Assembly (NCBI GenBank): GCA_029057985.1
Contig: JAIDYR010000054.1
Location: forward strand, 1 to 34,812
Direction: 5' to 3'
Length of the DNA: 34,812 nucleotides
Source of the DNA: Muribaculaceae bacterium
GTDB lineage: Bacteria; Bacteroidota; Bacteroidia; Bacteroidales; Muribaculaceae
Positions 7,882 to 15,571 of this stretch are shown piece by piece. The notes beneath the pieces were generated by a model. That model was not told the DNA's origin, searched no databases, and saw only the letters and a program-made list of their open reading frames with translations. Position 1 is the first letter of the stretch. Each line of letters opens with the position of its first letter. A program made the translations under genes and the position numbers.

Positions 7882-10485
7882 ATGAAGAAAAAAGATAATA
7901 TTCAATCTGATAATCTCAACGAAGATAAAACTTTAGAGGGTCTGCAAGATTATGTAAATTTTCAAGACGATTCCACTCAGCCGGATCTCTTCCCGGAAGA
8001 GGACTATGTTGAAGACCCTTCTTTTATATCAGAAGAGGATTTTGTGATGATGGAAGATGAAATGACTCAACCATTCGATAATCAGAATCCTTCGTCCGAG
8101 GATAGTCATCACTTCACCGGATTTCAAGGCTTCCCCAATATGCAGATAGAGATTCCCGCCGGTCAGAATGATATCGACGGGACAAAAATGAGAGTGATTC
8201 GTGTCGATCAAGGGTGTCCCATGCCTTATGTGCCCATGTCCATACCTGATACTTTCGATGAAAATGAAGACGCTCTAAGAGAGTGTATAGCCAATGGACT
8301 ACCGGTGATTCTCCTTTATCAAGACAAAGATAAATATAAGCCATTGACTAATAAAGGATTGGCAAAGGTGGGTGTCTGGGGTAGAATTATGCGCCGCGAA
8401 ACTAACTCCGAAGGGGAGTCCTTGATGCTGGCAATAGGGGGTCCGAGACTTAAAGTGACTGAATTTCATAGCGATGAGAATAAACAGATCCACGCCATAG
8501 TAGAATTTGCAGATTGGAAAATAGCCATTGAACCTAAGAATGAGGTAAAGAACGCCGCTTATCTTCATGAACTGTGTCAAATAGCAGATGATGTGCATAC
8601 TCTCGAAAATAGAGAAGATATACCAAAAGCATTCGAACTGCTTAAAAAGACCTCAAGGCAGCAATTTGTCAGTTCCATTATTTTTTCGATGAGTGTGGCG
8701 CCTGAGGTTAAATACGAAATGTTGAAAATATCAACTTTGAATAAAGTCATCGAGAAAGCTTTGGAACACCTGTCGAATCTACGTCAGCTACTTGAACTCC
8801 GCCGCGATATTAATAATAAAGTCAATAAGAAACTTGATGCCAATCAGCGGGAAAACTTCATCCAGCATCAGATAGAGATGTTGCAGAAAGAAGTCGGACA
8901 GGGAGTTGATTCTGACATAGTAAAGCTGCGTGAGCGAGCATCCGATAAGCATTGGGACGAAGAGACTCAATCTCACTTCGACCGCGAGATTGGAAAGCTT
9001 CAACGTCTTTCTCCAAATACTCCCGACTATAGCATCCAGTATTCATATCTCGATACTCTGCTCAATCTTCCGTGGAAAAACTATTCCGAAATAGATCTGT
9101 CGTTAGATAAAATTGAAGGTATTCTTGAAGAGGATCATTATGGACTTGAAAGAGTTAAGGAGCGCATCCTCGAACAAATGGCAGTTACCGCTTTACGGCA
9201 GGATAATAAATCTCCCATAATTTGTCTTGTGGGCCCTCCGGGAGTCGGTAAAACTTCACTCGGGAAATCTATAGCCAGAGCCATGGGAAGGGAATACGGA
9301 AGAGTAGCATTCGGAGGTCTGCATGATGAAGCTGAAATCCGCGGTCATAGACGCACATATATAGGAGCTATGCCCGGGCGCATAATTTCAGCTCTTCTCA
9401 AGATGAATAATTCAAATCCCGTAATAGTTCTTGACGAGATCGACAAAATCGGCAAGGATTATAAGGGAGATCCTTCGACTGCGCTTCTTGAGGTACTTGA
9501 TCCCGAACAAAACTCGCGTTTCCACGACAACTATATCGACACTGATTATGATCTCAGTCAGATACTATTCATTGCGACCGCAAATTCTCTCGAGACGGTC
9601 GACGGGCCGCTCCGTGATCGTATGGAGATTATTTCCATCCCGGGTTATATAAGTCAAGAAAAGGTTGAGATTGCCAAACGTCATTTAATTGCAAAGCAAC
9701 TCGAAGCCAATGGCCTGAAAGATGAAGAAATCAGTTTTAACGACGACGCACTGACCTACATCATCGAATATTATACCCGGGAATCCGGAGTAAGACGCCT
9801 GGAGAAGATGATAGGCAAAGTGCTTCGCAAGATAGCTGTCAAGAAAGTCAGAGGTCAGGAGTTCTCCCACAAAATCAGTCGCGACGATGTGAAATCCCTT
9901 CTCGGCAAAGAGGAATTCAACCCGGAGATTTATGAAAACAATGATTCTATAGGAGTTGTGACAGGTCTTGCCTGGACACAAGTCGGAGGTGAAATTCTAT
10001 TCATAGAAAGTTCGATAACTGAAGGCAAAGGGAATCTTACTCTGACGGGAAATCTTGGAGATGTGATGAAAGAATCAGCTACTATTGCACTGAAATATCT
10101 AAAAGCGCACGCAGCTGATCTCGGACTTTCACAGGATATGTTCGATAAGCATGACGTACATATTCACGTGCCGGAAGGTGCTATTCCTAAGGATGGTCCA
10201 TCTGCAGGAATAACAATGGCCACATCATTGGCCTCATCATTTACCGGGCGTAAAGTTCGTCCTCGATTAGCTATGACAGGTGAAATCACTCTGCGTGGTA
10301 AAGTCCTCCCTGTAGGAGGTATCCGCGAAAAGATAATCGCTGCGAAACGCGCAGGGATTACGGAAATCATAATATCCAAAGAAAACGAAAAGGATATCAA
10401 CGAGATAAAACCCATGTATCTTGAAGGTCTCACATTTAAATATGTAGACAACGTATTCGAAGTACTTAATCAAGCTCTTCTTTAA
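7882..10485 (+). CDS. lon: ATP-dependent protease of the Lon family (divergent N-terminal domain)
   Basis: 867 residues. The C-terminal two thirds are classical LonA: a helical region (about 280-410) leads to an AAA+ module with Walker A GPPGVGKT (451-458) and Walker B VIVLDE (Asp518). The protease domain carries the Ser774/Lys817 catalytic dyad (PKDGPSAG and GIREKIIAAKRAG), 43 residues apart as in E. coli Lon. It should degrade misfolded and regulatory proteins in the cytoplasm. The first about 115 residues are acidic and low in complexity. The segment after them lacks the usual LPLR...PG opening of the Lon substrate-binding domain, although the length is near normal. It ends at a strong hairpin. 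A second, canonical lon elsewhere in the genome cannot be excluded. Confidence 0.93.
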   Translation: MKKKDNIQSDNLNEDKTLEGLQDYVNFQDDSTQPDLFPEEDYVEDPSFISEEDFVMMEDEMTQPFDNQNPSSEDSHHFTGFQGFPNMQIEIPAGQNDIDGTKMRVIRVDQGCPMPYVPMSIPDTFDENEDALRECIANGLPVILLYQDKDKYKPLTNKGLAKVGVWGRIMRRETNSEGESLMLAIGGPRLKVTEFHSDENKQIHAIVEFADWKIAIEPKNEVKNAAYLHELCQIADDVHTLENREDIPKAFELLKKTSRQQFVSSIIFSMSVAPEVKYEMLKISTLNKVIEKALEHLSNLRQLLELRRDINNKVNKKLDANQRENFIQHQIEMLQKEVGQGVDSDIVKLRERASDKHWDEETQSHFDREIGKLQRLSPNTPDYSIQYSYLDTLLNLPWKNYSEIDLSLDKIEGILEEDHYGLERVKERILEQMAVTALRQDNKSPIICLVGPPGVGKTSLGKSIARAMGREYGRVAFGGLHDEAEIRGHRRTYIGAMPGRIISALLKMNNSNPVIVLDEIDKIGKDYKGDPSTALLEVLDPEQNSRFHDNYIDTDYDLSQILFIATANSLETVDGPLRDRMEIISIPGYISQEKVEIAKRHLIAKQLEANGLKDEEISFNDDALTYIIEYYTRESGVRRLEKMIGKVLRKIAVKKVRGQEFSHKISRDDVKSLLGKEEFNPEIYENNDSIGVVTGLAWTQVGGEILFIESSITEGKGNLTLTGNLGDVMKESATIALKYLKAHAADLGLSQDMFDKHDVHIHVPEGAIPKDGPSAGITMATSLASSFTGRKVRPRLAMTGEITLRGKVLPVGGIREKIIAAKRAGITEIIISKENEKDINEIKPMYLEGLTFKYVDNVFEVLNQALL

Positions 10486-10504
10486 TCTGCAATAGCCATA
10501 CAAT

Positions 10505-10552
10505 AATAATAAGGACAGGCAGTCAATAAAAAATCCGCCTGTCCTTATTATT
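10505..10552. terminator. Bidirectional terminator between the lon-like gene and the porin gene
   Basis: A perfect 16-bp inverted repeat (arms 10505-10520 and 10537-10552, core AAGGACAGGC / GCCTGTCCTT) with a 16-nt loop and AT-rich flanks. It sits between two convergent genes: 20 bp after the lon-like stop and about 43 bp from the end of the leftward outer-membrane protein gene. Confidence 0.9.
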
Positions 10553-10595
10553 TAAATATCTAATTTATAATATGACCTACACTAAATGGTGATAA

Positions 10596-12281
10596 TTAAA
10601 ATTTATATCCGAGAGACATTACAACCTGGTTGGATGTGAACTTTACGTTAGCGGTCGGTTCTACCGGCATTGATGAGTCGGGATCGCCGGCAAAAGCGTG
10701 GTAAGTCGATGTATTCTGCTTATTGACGTAAGCGAGGTCAACGTAGAATCCTCCGGTGCGATATCCAAGTCCTGCAGTGTAATAATTTGTGGCATGAGAA
10801 AAAGAATACTCCGGCATCGTGCCTGCTGTATATATTATTTCTCGGCCGTCAGCCGCACTCTGTTTTACACCCGATGACACATTGCTGTAGCCTGCGCGTA
10901 TTGAGAAATTCTTTGTCAATCTCATTTCGGCGCCTACGCGAAGAGTATGGATATCGCCATAGTAGTTCTTGATGTCATCATTTGTATAAGAGTATGAGTT
11001 GAGATTCGCGTAGTAAGGATACATTGCGTCATAGCCATCATATAAATATGCGGGATCTTTGAAATGCATCTTGGATGCGAAATCCCATTGATAATCGGCA
11101 GATACTATGAATCGGCCTCCTATAACTCCGGATGCTGAGACCATAACCTTCCAAGGAGATACAAATCTGAAATCATTATAGCCGGGTTCCCAATATCCCC
11201 GGGAATCGGAATTTGTATAATTGGTGTATGAATCCGTGCCGTTATATGTAGCATTCGCCATGCCACTGAATGTCTGGGTCAGGGAATAATATGTAGGAGT
11301 ATGGAAAGCAACGCCTATTCTTAATTCCTGAATCGGCCGCAGAATAACTCCCAGTTTATAAGTGAATCCGGTCCCGCTGACATTATACCAGTTCTGAAGA
11401 TTCCAATTAGAAGAAGTCTGCTGAATGCCTTGATCACTTTCGACGTATGCTCCCTGCATGTTCTCTCCATAGAAAGTATTGCGTGTATAGTTAAGATTGG
11501 AAATATCAAAATCCATACCCCAATAGAGAACATTTCCGAAGTTTCCGCCAAATGCGATATTGAAAGAGTCAATGCCTCCCGTCTCTTCAACATTATAGTT
11601 GGCCGTTCCCGACGTGCCGTCGCCAAACTGACCTTCCCACACCGGGCTATCCTGGTTTCCTATAGGATTGATAAGATATGATTGATATGCAAGAATAGTC
11701 ATCCACGGAGCGGCATAGCCTCCATCATTAGGATTATATGGATTGAATCCTTGGCTATAACTTACATCGGCGACTGTCGCCCCCTCTGCATTAGCCACTC
11801 CAGCCATCCAGTTGGTCATAGAAGTACGCATATTTCCCAGGCCTCCTCCGTAGCGGTTATGGAAGGATGCCGTACGATTATACGTAAAACCGAAGTTAAG
11901 GTTCGGACAGGCCGAGGAGGGGAGACGCAGTGTCAGAACTCCGCCGATATTATTAAGGAGAAATGGAGTTTTATCATTTGAAAACTTTCCTGCGGAAGAT
12001 TCGGAAGACGTAGAAATCGCATCAAGTCCGACCGTAACGCCGATTTCATGATTGCGGTAGACGCCAATGCCCGCAGGATTCATAGAAAGAGTTGTAAGAT
12101 CTCCACCAAGCGCGCCGAACGCACCACCCATCGACATATATCTGGCCGTACCTTTCATATCCGGTCGTGCAAACGTCATAGCATTAATTGCACTCTGTGC
12201 AGATGCATCTTGCATTCCCAAAAGGAGGCAGGCCGGAAGAAGACCCCAAAAGCAGTGATGTAATATCTGGTTAAATTTCAT
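10596..12281 (-). CDS. OmpP1/FadL-like outer-membrane protein ('hemin receptor' family)
   Basis: 561 residues. An N-terminal signal peptide (hydrophobic FWGLLPACLLLG, probable cut after ASA) is followed by the FadL/OmpP1 opening: ...ARYMSMGGAFGALGGDLTTLSMNPAGIGVYR. The remainder is beta-strand-like, rich in aromatic and Gly/Asn residues, and ends in GYKF with a terminal Phe, as outer-membrane beta barrels do. Family members move hydrophobic compounds across the outer membrane. Bacteroidota copies are often labelled hemin receptors without proof, so the substrate is unknown. It lies downstream of the low-complexity exported protein gene on the same strand, separated by a hairpin that could lower read-through. 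Confidence 0.88.
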   Translation of the reverse strand: MKFNQILHHCFWGLLPACLLLGMQDASAQSAINAMTFARPDMKGTARYMSMGGAFGALGGDLTTLSMNPAGIGVYRNHEIGVTVGLDAISTSSESSAGKFSNDKTPFLLNNIGGVLTLRLPSSACPNLNFGFTYNRTASFHNRYGGGLGNMRTSMTNWMAGVANAEGATVADVSYSQGFNPYNPNDGGYAAPWMTILAYQSYLINPIGNQDSPVWEGQFGDGTSGTANYNVEETGGIDSFNIAFGGNFGNVLYWGMDFDISNLNYTRNTFYGENMQGAYVESDQGIQQTSSNWNLQNWYNVSGTGFTYKLGVILRPIQELRIGVAFHTPTYYSLTQTFSGMANATYNGTDSYTNYTNSDSRGYWEPGYNDFRFVSPWKVMVSASGVIGGRFIVSADYQWDFASKMHFKDPAYLYDGYDAMYPYYANLNSYSYTNDDIKNYYGDIHTLRVGAEMRLTKNFSIRAGYSNVSSGVKQSAADGREIIYTAGTMPEYSFSHATNYYTAGLGYRTGGFYVDLAYVNKQNTSTYHAFAGDPDSSMPVEPTANVKFTSNQVVMSLGYKF

Positions 12282-12321
12282 ATTATGGATAATTATATTT
12301 CCAACAAAAAATTAAAAATTA

Positions 12322-12357
12322 AATGAATCACCTTCCACTTGCGGAGGGTGATTCATT
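12322..12357 (-). terminator. Hairpin between the low-complexity gene and the porin gene
   Basis: A 15-bp stem (arms 12322-12336 and 12343-12357) with one T-G pair and a 6-nt loop. On the minus strand it follows the stop codon of the upstream gene within about 7 nt and is followed by a T-rich tract (complement of 12301-12321). It looks like an intrinsic terminator. Only about 40 bp remain before the porin start, and I see no good promoter there, so partial read-through is plausible. Confidence 0.75.
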
Positions 12358-12363
12358 ATAAAT

Positions 12364-13728
12364 TTATCGGCGTCCACCTCGGCTGCCGCCTCCACCCGAA
12401 AATCCGCCGCCTGAGAATCCACCGCCACTTGAACGATGGCCTCCGGTATTATAACTTCCGGAGTTACTCCCGGAATTATAGCTGCGGCTTGAGCTTCCGG
12501 AATTATAGCCGGAGCCTGAACTGCGAGTTGAATTATAGTTAGAACCTGAATTGCGGGTTGAGTTATATGACGACCCCGAATTGCGGTTGGAGTTATATGA
12601 CGACCCCGAATTACGGTTGGATGAACCTGAGTTATAAGCTCCAGATCCGGATTGACGACCATATGAAGAACTGTTGCCATTCTGACGATAAGAGCCGGAT
12701 GAAGTGGATCCTGAACTTTGAGTACGGTAACCTCCCTGATTGGTAGTGCCTGACTGACTTCCGGTATTACCATATCGACGATGTCCATCACCTCCTATAG
12801 TATATCCTCCGGGTCGGGTAGAATTAGCTGATGAATTGCCGTTGGTCTGATATCGATTGGAATTGAGACTTCCGGACTGATTTCCCTGATAAGCGCCTTG
12901 ACCGGGCTGCCGGCCATAACCATGATTGGTCTGATTCATATTGCTTCCTATACTTCCCATGGAAGGACGGGAATTATTACCCGGACGAGTGCCGGAAGTA
13001 TGCCCTGCCATATTACCTATCGGCCGATGATAATCATGACTCCAACCCGGACGTGGACCAACAGGACGATTACCTCCGGGGCGATAATCAGCCCAATAGT
13101 TATTGTAGACAGGTCGCCAATGACCGGGATAATACGATGGCGTCCAACCCCAAGACCATGACGGTCCCCATCCCCATGACCAGGGATTATTCCAACCCCA
13201 ATTCCAAGGATTATTCCAACCCCAATTCCAACCAACGCTTATCGGACCTATATTCCATGCCCAATAAGGACCATTGTAATATCCATAATAGGGATAGAAA
13301 AGATTGTCGTAGAAACCTGCAAACCATCTTCCGAATGTCGGCAGCCCGGCGAAGTTATATTCGATAGTGACATTACCGTATGAATTTTCAAGGATATCGG
13401 CAAGTGTCTCCTTATTATCGATAACTACGGTAGGATTATAGAATTTCTGAATCTGGGTAGTATAGACGAAATCTTCTGCATTGCCAATTCCCGAGCCGAT
13501 GGTATCGACCGGAGTGACATAATATTGGCCACGCATATTATAATCGTCAACATCCATATCCTGGAAATTTGAAATATAGTTGCTCTGATGACCCGAAGAG
13601 GATTGCTTAGCCTGATTACTATTGTGTGCGACCTTTCGAGGATCATAATATATATCATCCTCAATTTCCGCCAGCATAGGGGCTACTCCGGCCATCAGCA
13701 TAGAAGCAATGAGTATATATCTTTTCAT
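12364..13728 (-). CDS. Exported low-complexity protein, Gly/Ser/Asn/Tyr/Trp-rich, function unknown
   Basis: 454 residues that I do not recognise as a named family. A signal peptide (MKRYILIASMLMAGVAPMLA) precedes an EDDIYYDP motif. Residues about 20-145 have ordinary composition. Residues about 146-215 are aromatic, with runs such as GWNWGWNNPWNWGWNNP. Residues about 215-454 are Gly/Ser/Asn/Gln/Arg/Tyr-rich and likely disordered, with tandem 10-residue repeats of the SSYNSNRNSG kind and a GGG...RGGRR end. Composition suggests an envelope or surface protein that self-associates, but that is inference. It is upstream of the porin gene on the same strand. The nearest -7 box is 240 bp upstream. 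Confidence 0.8.
   Translation of the reverse strand: MKRYILIASMLMAGVAPMLAEIEDDIYYDPRKVAHNSNQAKQSSSGHQSNYISNFQDMDVDDYNMRGQYYVTPVDTIGSGIGNAEDFVYTTQIQKFYNPTVVIDNKETLADILENSYGNVTIEYNFAGLPTFGRWFAGFYDNLFYPYYGYYNGPYWAWNIGPISVGWNWGWNNPWNWGWNNPWSWGWGPSWSWGWTPSYYPGHWRPVYNNYWADYRPGGNRPVGPRPGWSHDYHRPIGNMAGHTSGTRPGNNSRPSMGSIGSNMNQTNHGYGRQPGQGAYQGNQSGSLNSNRYQTNGNSSANSTRPGGYTIGGDGHRRYGNTGSQSGTTNQGGYRTQSSGSTSSGSYRQNGNSSSYGRQSGSGAYNSGSSNRNSGSSYNSNRNSGSSYNSTRNSGSNYNSTRSSGSGYNSGSSSRSYNSGSNSGSYNTGGHRSSGGGFSGGGFSGGGGSRGGRR
12500..12630 (-). repeat. Tandem 30-bp coding repeats
   Basis: Inside the low-complexity gene, 12551-12580 and 12581-12610 are near-identical 30-bp units. More degenerate copies lie on both sides. 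Each encodes ten residues of the type SSYNS-(N/T)-RNSG. Because the unit is a multiple of three, copy-number change would keep the frame. Outer limits are approximate. Confidence 0.75.
13184..13231 (-). repeat. Perfect 24-bp tandem duplication in coding sequence
   Basis: Two exact head-to-tail copies, 13184-13207 and 13208-13231. On the minus strand they encode the duplicated eight-residue unit NWGWNNPW in the aromatic part of the low-complexity protein. Confidence 0.85.
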
Positions 13729-14096
13729 AGTAAGTAAGTTCTAAAAATTAAACAATATTGTGATTAAAATGTCCTGAACGTCAAATTCGCTTTTTTAGAA
13801 TTCATAAAGCTTATGATCGGATGATTTCGGAGTATACCATATATCTCTTCGCTATCAAATCCGATAATTTGCTCTTCTCATAGGTTCATTAATTTTTCTC
13901 ACTTACTTATTTGTCTTTAATTTCTAACAATAAGACTCTATTTATTAAATAAAGTTTATGCAATAAAAGACAAAATTAACATTTTAACATTTTTTAATTT
14001 AGTGACGTAAGACCGGATTTCCGATTATTACTATCTACGGTTTATTACTATCTACTGTCAGCCCGCACATATCTACACAAAAGTATCCGACATCGT
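13729..14096. promoter_or_regulatory. 368-bp AT-rich intergenic region
   Basis: This gap lies between two leftward genes. On the minus strand TAATTTTG (complement of 13971-13978) is a perfect -7 box for the low-complexity gene, without a clear -33, and would give a leader of about 235 nt. A 17-bp-period direct repeat lies at 14025-14055. I see no small gene, tRNA or clear terminator for the methyltransferase gene. Confidence 0.4.
14025..14055. repeat. Direct repeat of TTATTACTATCTAC, period 17 bp
   Basis: Two exact 14-bp copies (14025-14038 and 14042-14055) separated by 3 bp. They lie about 40 bp past the stop codon of the methyltransferase gene and upstream of the candidate -7 box for the next gene. 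Possible regulator-binding site; no protein can be named. Confidence 0.5.
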
Positions 14097-15374
14097 TCAG
14101 TCCAATCTGGTATCAAGCAAGAGAGGATATTCGAGAGATGAGATAGTCAGACCATATATAAACCGATCGTTGCTCGAATTTATACGTAATTTCTTGGCCA
14201 AAGGCACAGCCTTCAACGGATAATTGCGCGTGACGACATTCCGCGGCTGTCCCTTTAGTTCTTTAACCGACTTTTTATCAAGTATGCGCTCCACAATCAT
14301 TATCCGTCCGGGAAAATCTTCTATACATTCCCGGCTGAAGAAGATATGAGAATTGGGAGAACCTTTTACTACATTGAATTTTTCGGCAAGGTAATTCCAT
14401 GTCTTTAGTTTCATTTGAGTAGATGAAGGCTCATACATCCATACCATGCCCTTTTCTATCCATTCCTTAAGCAGATCTTCTTCCATTATCGGACCATTAT
14501 AAGATCGGCCAAGTTCGGCGGGGGAGAGCTCTACTATCTGATGTTCTCCATTGGAAAGGATGTCGACCGTGACAAGCTTTTCAAGTTTGGCATCCTTTCG
14601 CATATCAATAAGGAGTTCCTTACATTCATTTTTTACTGCTACCAGATATAGAGCCTCAGTATCCGGGAAAATTTCGAGTGCCTTGGCAACATCTACCATC
14701 GGAGAGTTTTTTACTAAGACTCTATCTGCCACATCAAACAGCAGATTCCTGTTAGACACTATGTCAGGCAGGCATGCCGCCGGGTCATATAAGCGGCTGC
14801 CATCTTCATCCCGCCTTGCCGGATCGACATATATTAAATCAAACCGGCGGCCTTCCAGTTTATATTTTTTGAGGATCTCAAGAGAGTCTCCACATATTAC
14901 TTCTGCCTGCGGAATCCCGGCGACCGATAAGTTATATCTAAGACATTCTGCTTTAACCGGATCGAGTTCTACAGCAACACAATCTTTTCCCTCTTTGCCA
15001 ATAGCTTTCGACATTGTCAGGAAATCTATACCAAGGCCTGCCGTCATATCGAGCAAGCTGGAAGCACCGCCAATAAGTTGGCTATGGAATCGACTGACAA
15101 GAGTATTGCTGGCCTGCTCGGCAGCAAGTTTCGACGGGAAAATAATTTTTGAGAGATCGAGGAACTTAGATGAATATTTCTTTCTTGCCTCCAGTTGTAG
15201 AATGGCAAATTCTATGAAAGCTCTATCTTGCGGAGCAATGTCTTTGCCCAGCATCTTAAGACGCAATTTGGTAGGATCCTGCTCACAATATTGGCATATA
15301 AATTCCTCAAGTCGCTGTGAGATCAGAGTATTTTCGCTTAGACTGCGATATATTTCGAGAGAGTCGGATATCAT
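14097..15374 (-). CDS. SAM-dependent methyltransferase with THUMP-like domain
   Basis: 425 residues. An N-terminal helical region is followed by a class I methyltransferase fold. Motif I is LLDMTAGLGID; an acidic residue in VAVELDP binds the cofactor ribose; and YVDPARR stands at the motif IV position. The C-terminal about 75 residues (VVTRNYPLKAVPLAKKLRI...) match the THUMP-like domain found in this Bacteroidota family, suggesting an RNA substrate. The specific modification is not known to me. It is divergent from the amidase gene, with recognisable promoters on both strands of the 197-bp gap. Confidence 0.85.
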   Translation of the reverse strand: MISDSLEIYRSLSENTLISQRLEEFICQYCEQDPTKLRLKMLGKDIAPQDRAFIEFAILQLEARKKYSSKFLDLSKIIFPSKLAAEQASNTLVSRFHSQLIGGASSLLDMTAGLGIDFLTMSKAIGKEGKDCVAVELDPVKAECLRYNLSVAGIPQAEVICGDSLEILKKYKLEGRRFDLIYVDPARRDEDGSRLYDPAACLPDIVSNRNLLFDVADRVLVKNSPMVDVAKALEIFPDTEALYLVAVKNECKELLIDMRKDAKLEKLVTVDILSNGEHQIVELSPAELGRSYNGPIMEEDLLKEWIEKGMVWMYEPSSTQMKLKTWNYLAEKFNVVKGSPNSHIFFSRECIEDFPGRIMIVERILDKKSVKELKGQPRNVVTRNYPLKAVPLAKKLRINSSNDRFIYGLTISSLEYPLLLDTRLD

Positions 15375-15459
15375 ATAGCTTATCCAATTTTGCGGCCTTA
15401 AGTCCTCAATACTCAGGTTAAGGCATCAGAAGTTTAGAAAGATGAATAGTTAGATAGCG

Positions 15460-15490
15460 CAAAAATAGTAAAATAATCTGAATTATGAAA
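15460..15490 (-). promoter_or_regulatory. Promoter of the THUMP-like methyltransferase gene
   Basis: On the minus strand a perfect -7 box, TATTTTTG (complement of 15460-15467), with TTTC (complement of 15487-15490) as a one-mismatch -33 at 19 bp. The leader would be about 80 nt. Confidence 0.55.
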
Positions 15491-15507
15491 TAAAAGTTTT
15501 TGATAAA

Positions 15508-15539
15508 TTTGAGTAATCACGAAAATTTAAGTAATTTTG
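15508..15539 (+). promoter_or_regulatory. Promoter of the amidase-MCE operon
   Basis: A full consensus match: -33 TTTG at 15508-15511, 20-bp spacer, -7 TAATTTTG at 15532-15539. The start codon lies about 26 nt after the predicted transcription start. Confidence 0.8.
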
Positions 15540-15571
15540 CATTTGAGTGCTAATCCCGCTCACTTCCGAAA

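Noticed and set aside
7812..7898. A 28-codon open frame (MKFERSSFSPYQ...) upstream of and overlapping the lon-like start
   Set aside because: Its ATG lies 5 bp after the -7 box at 7800-7807, at or before the expected transcription start, so it is unlikely to be translated.
12500..12630. Regular 30-bp direct repeats considered as a CRISPR array
   Set aside because: The repeats are contiguous without spacers, lie in frame inside a coding sequence and encode a 10-residue unit; no cas genes are present.
14551..15378. A 275-codon open frame on the plus strand opposite the THUMP-like methyltransferase
   Set aside because: Ser/Arg-rich, no recognisable domain, and fully overlaps a strong methyltransferase with conserved motifs on the other strand.
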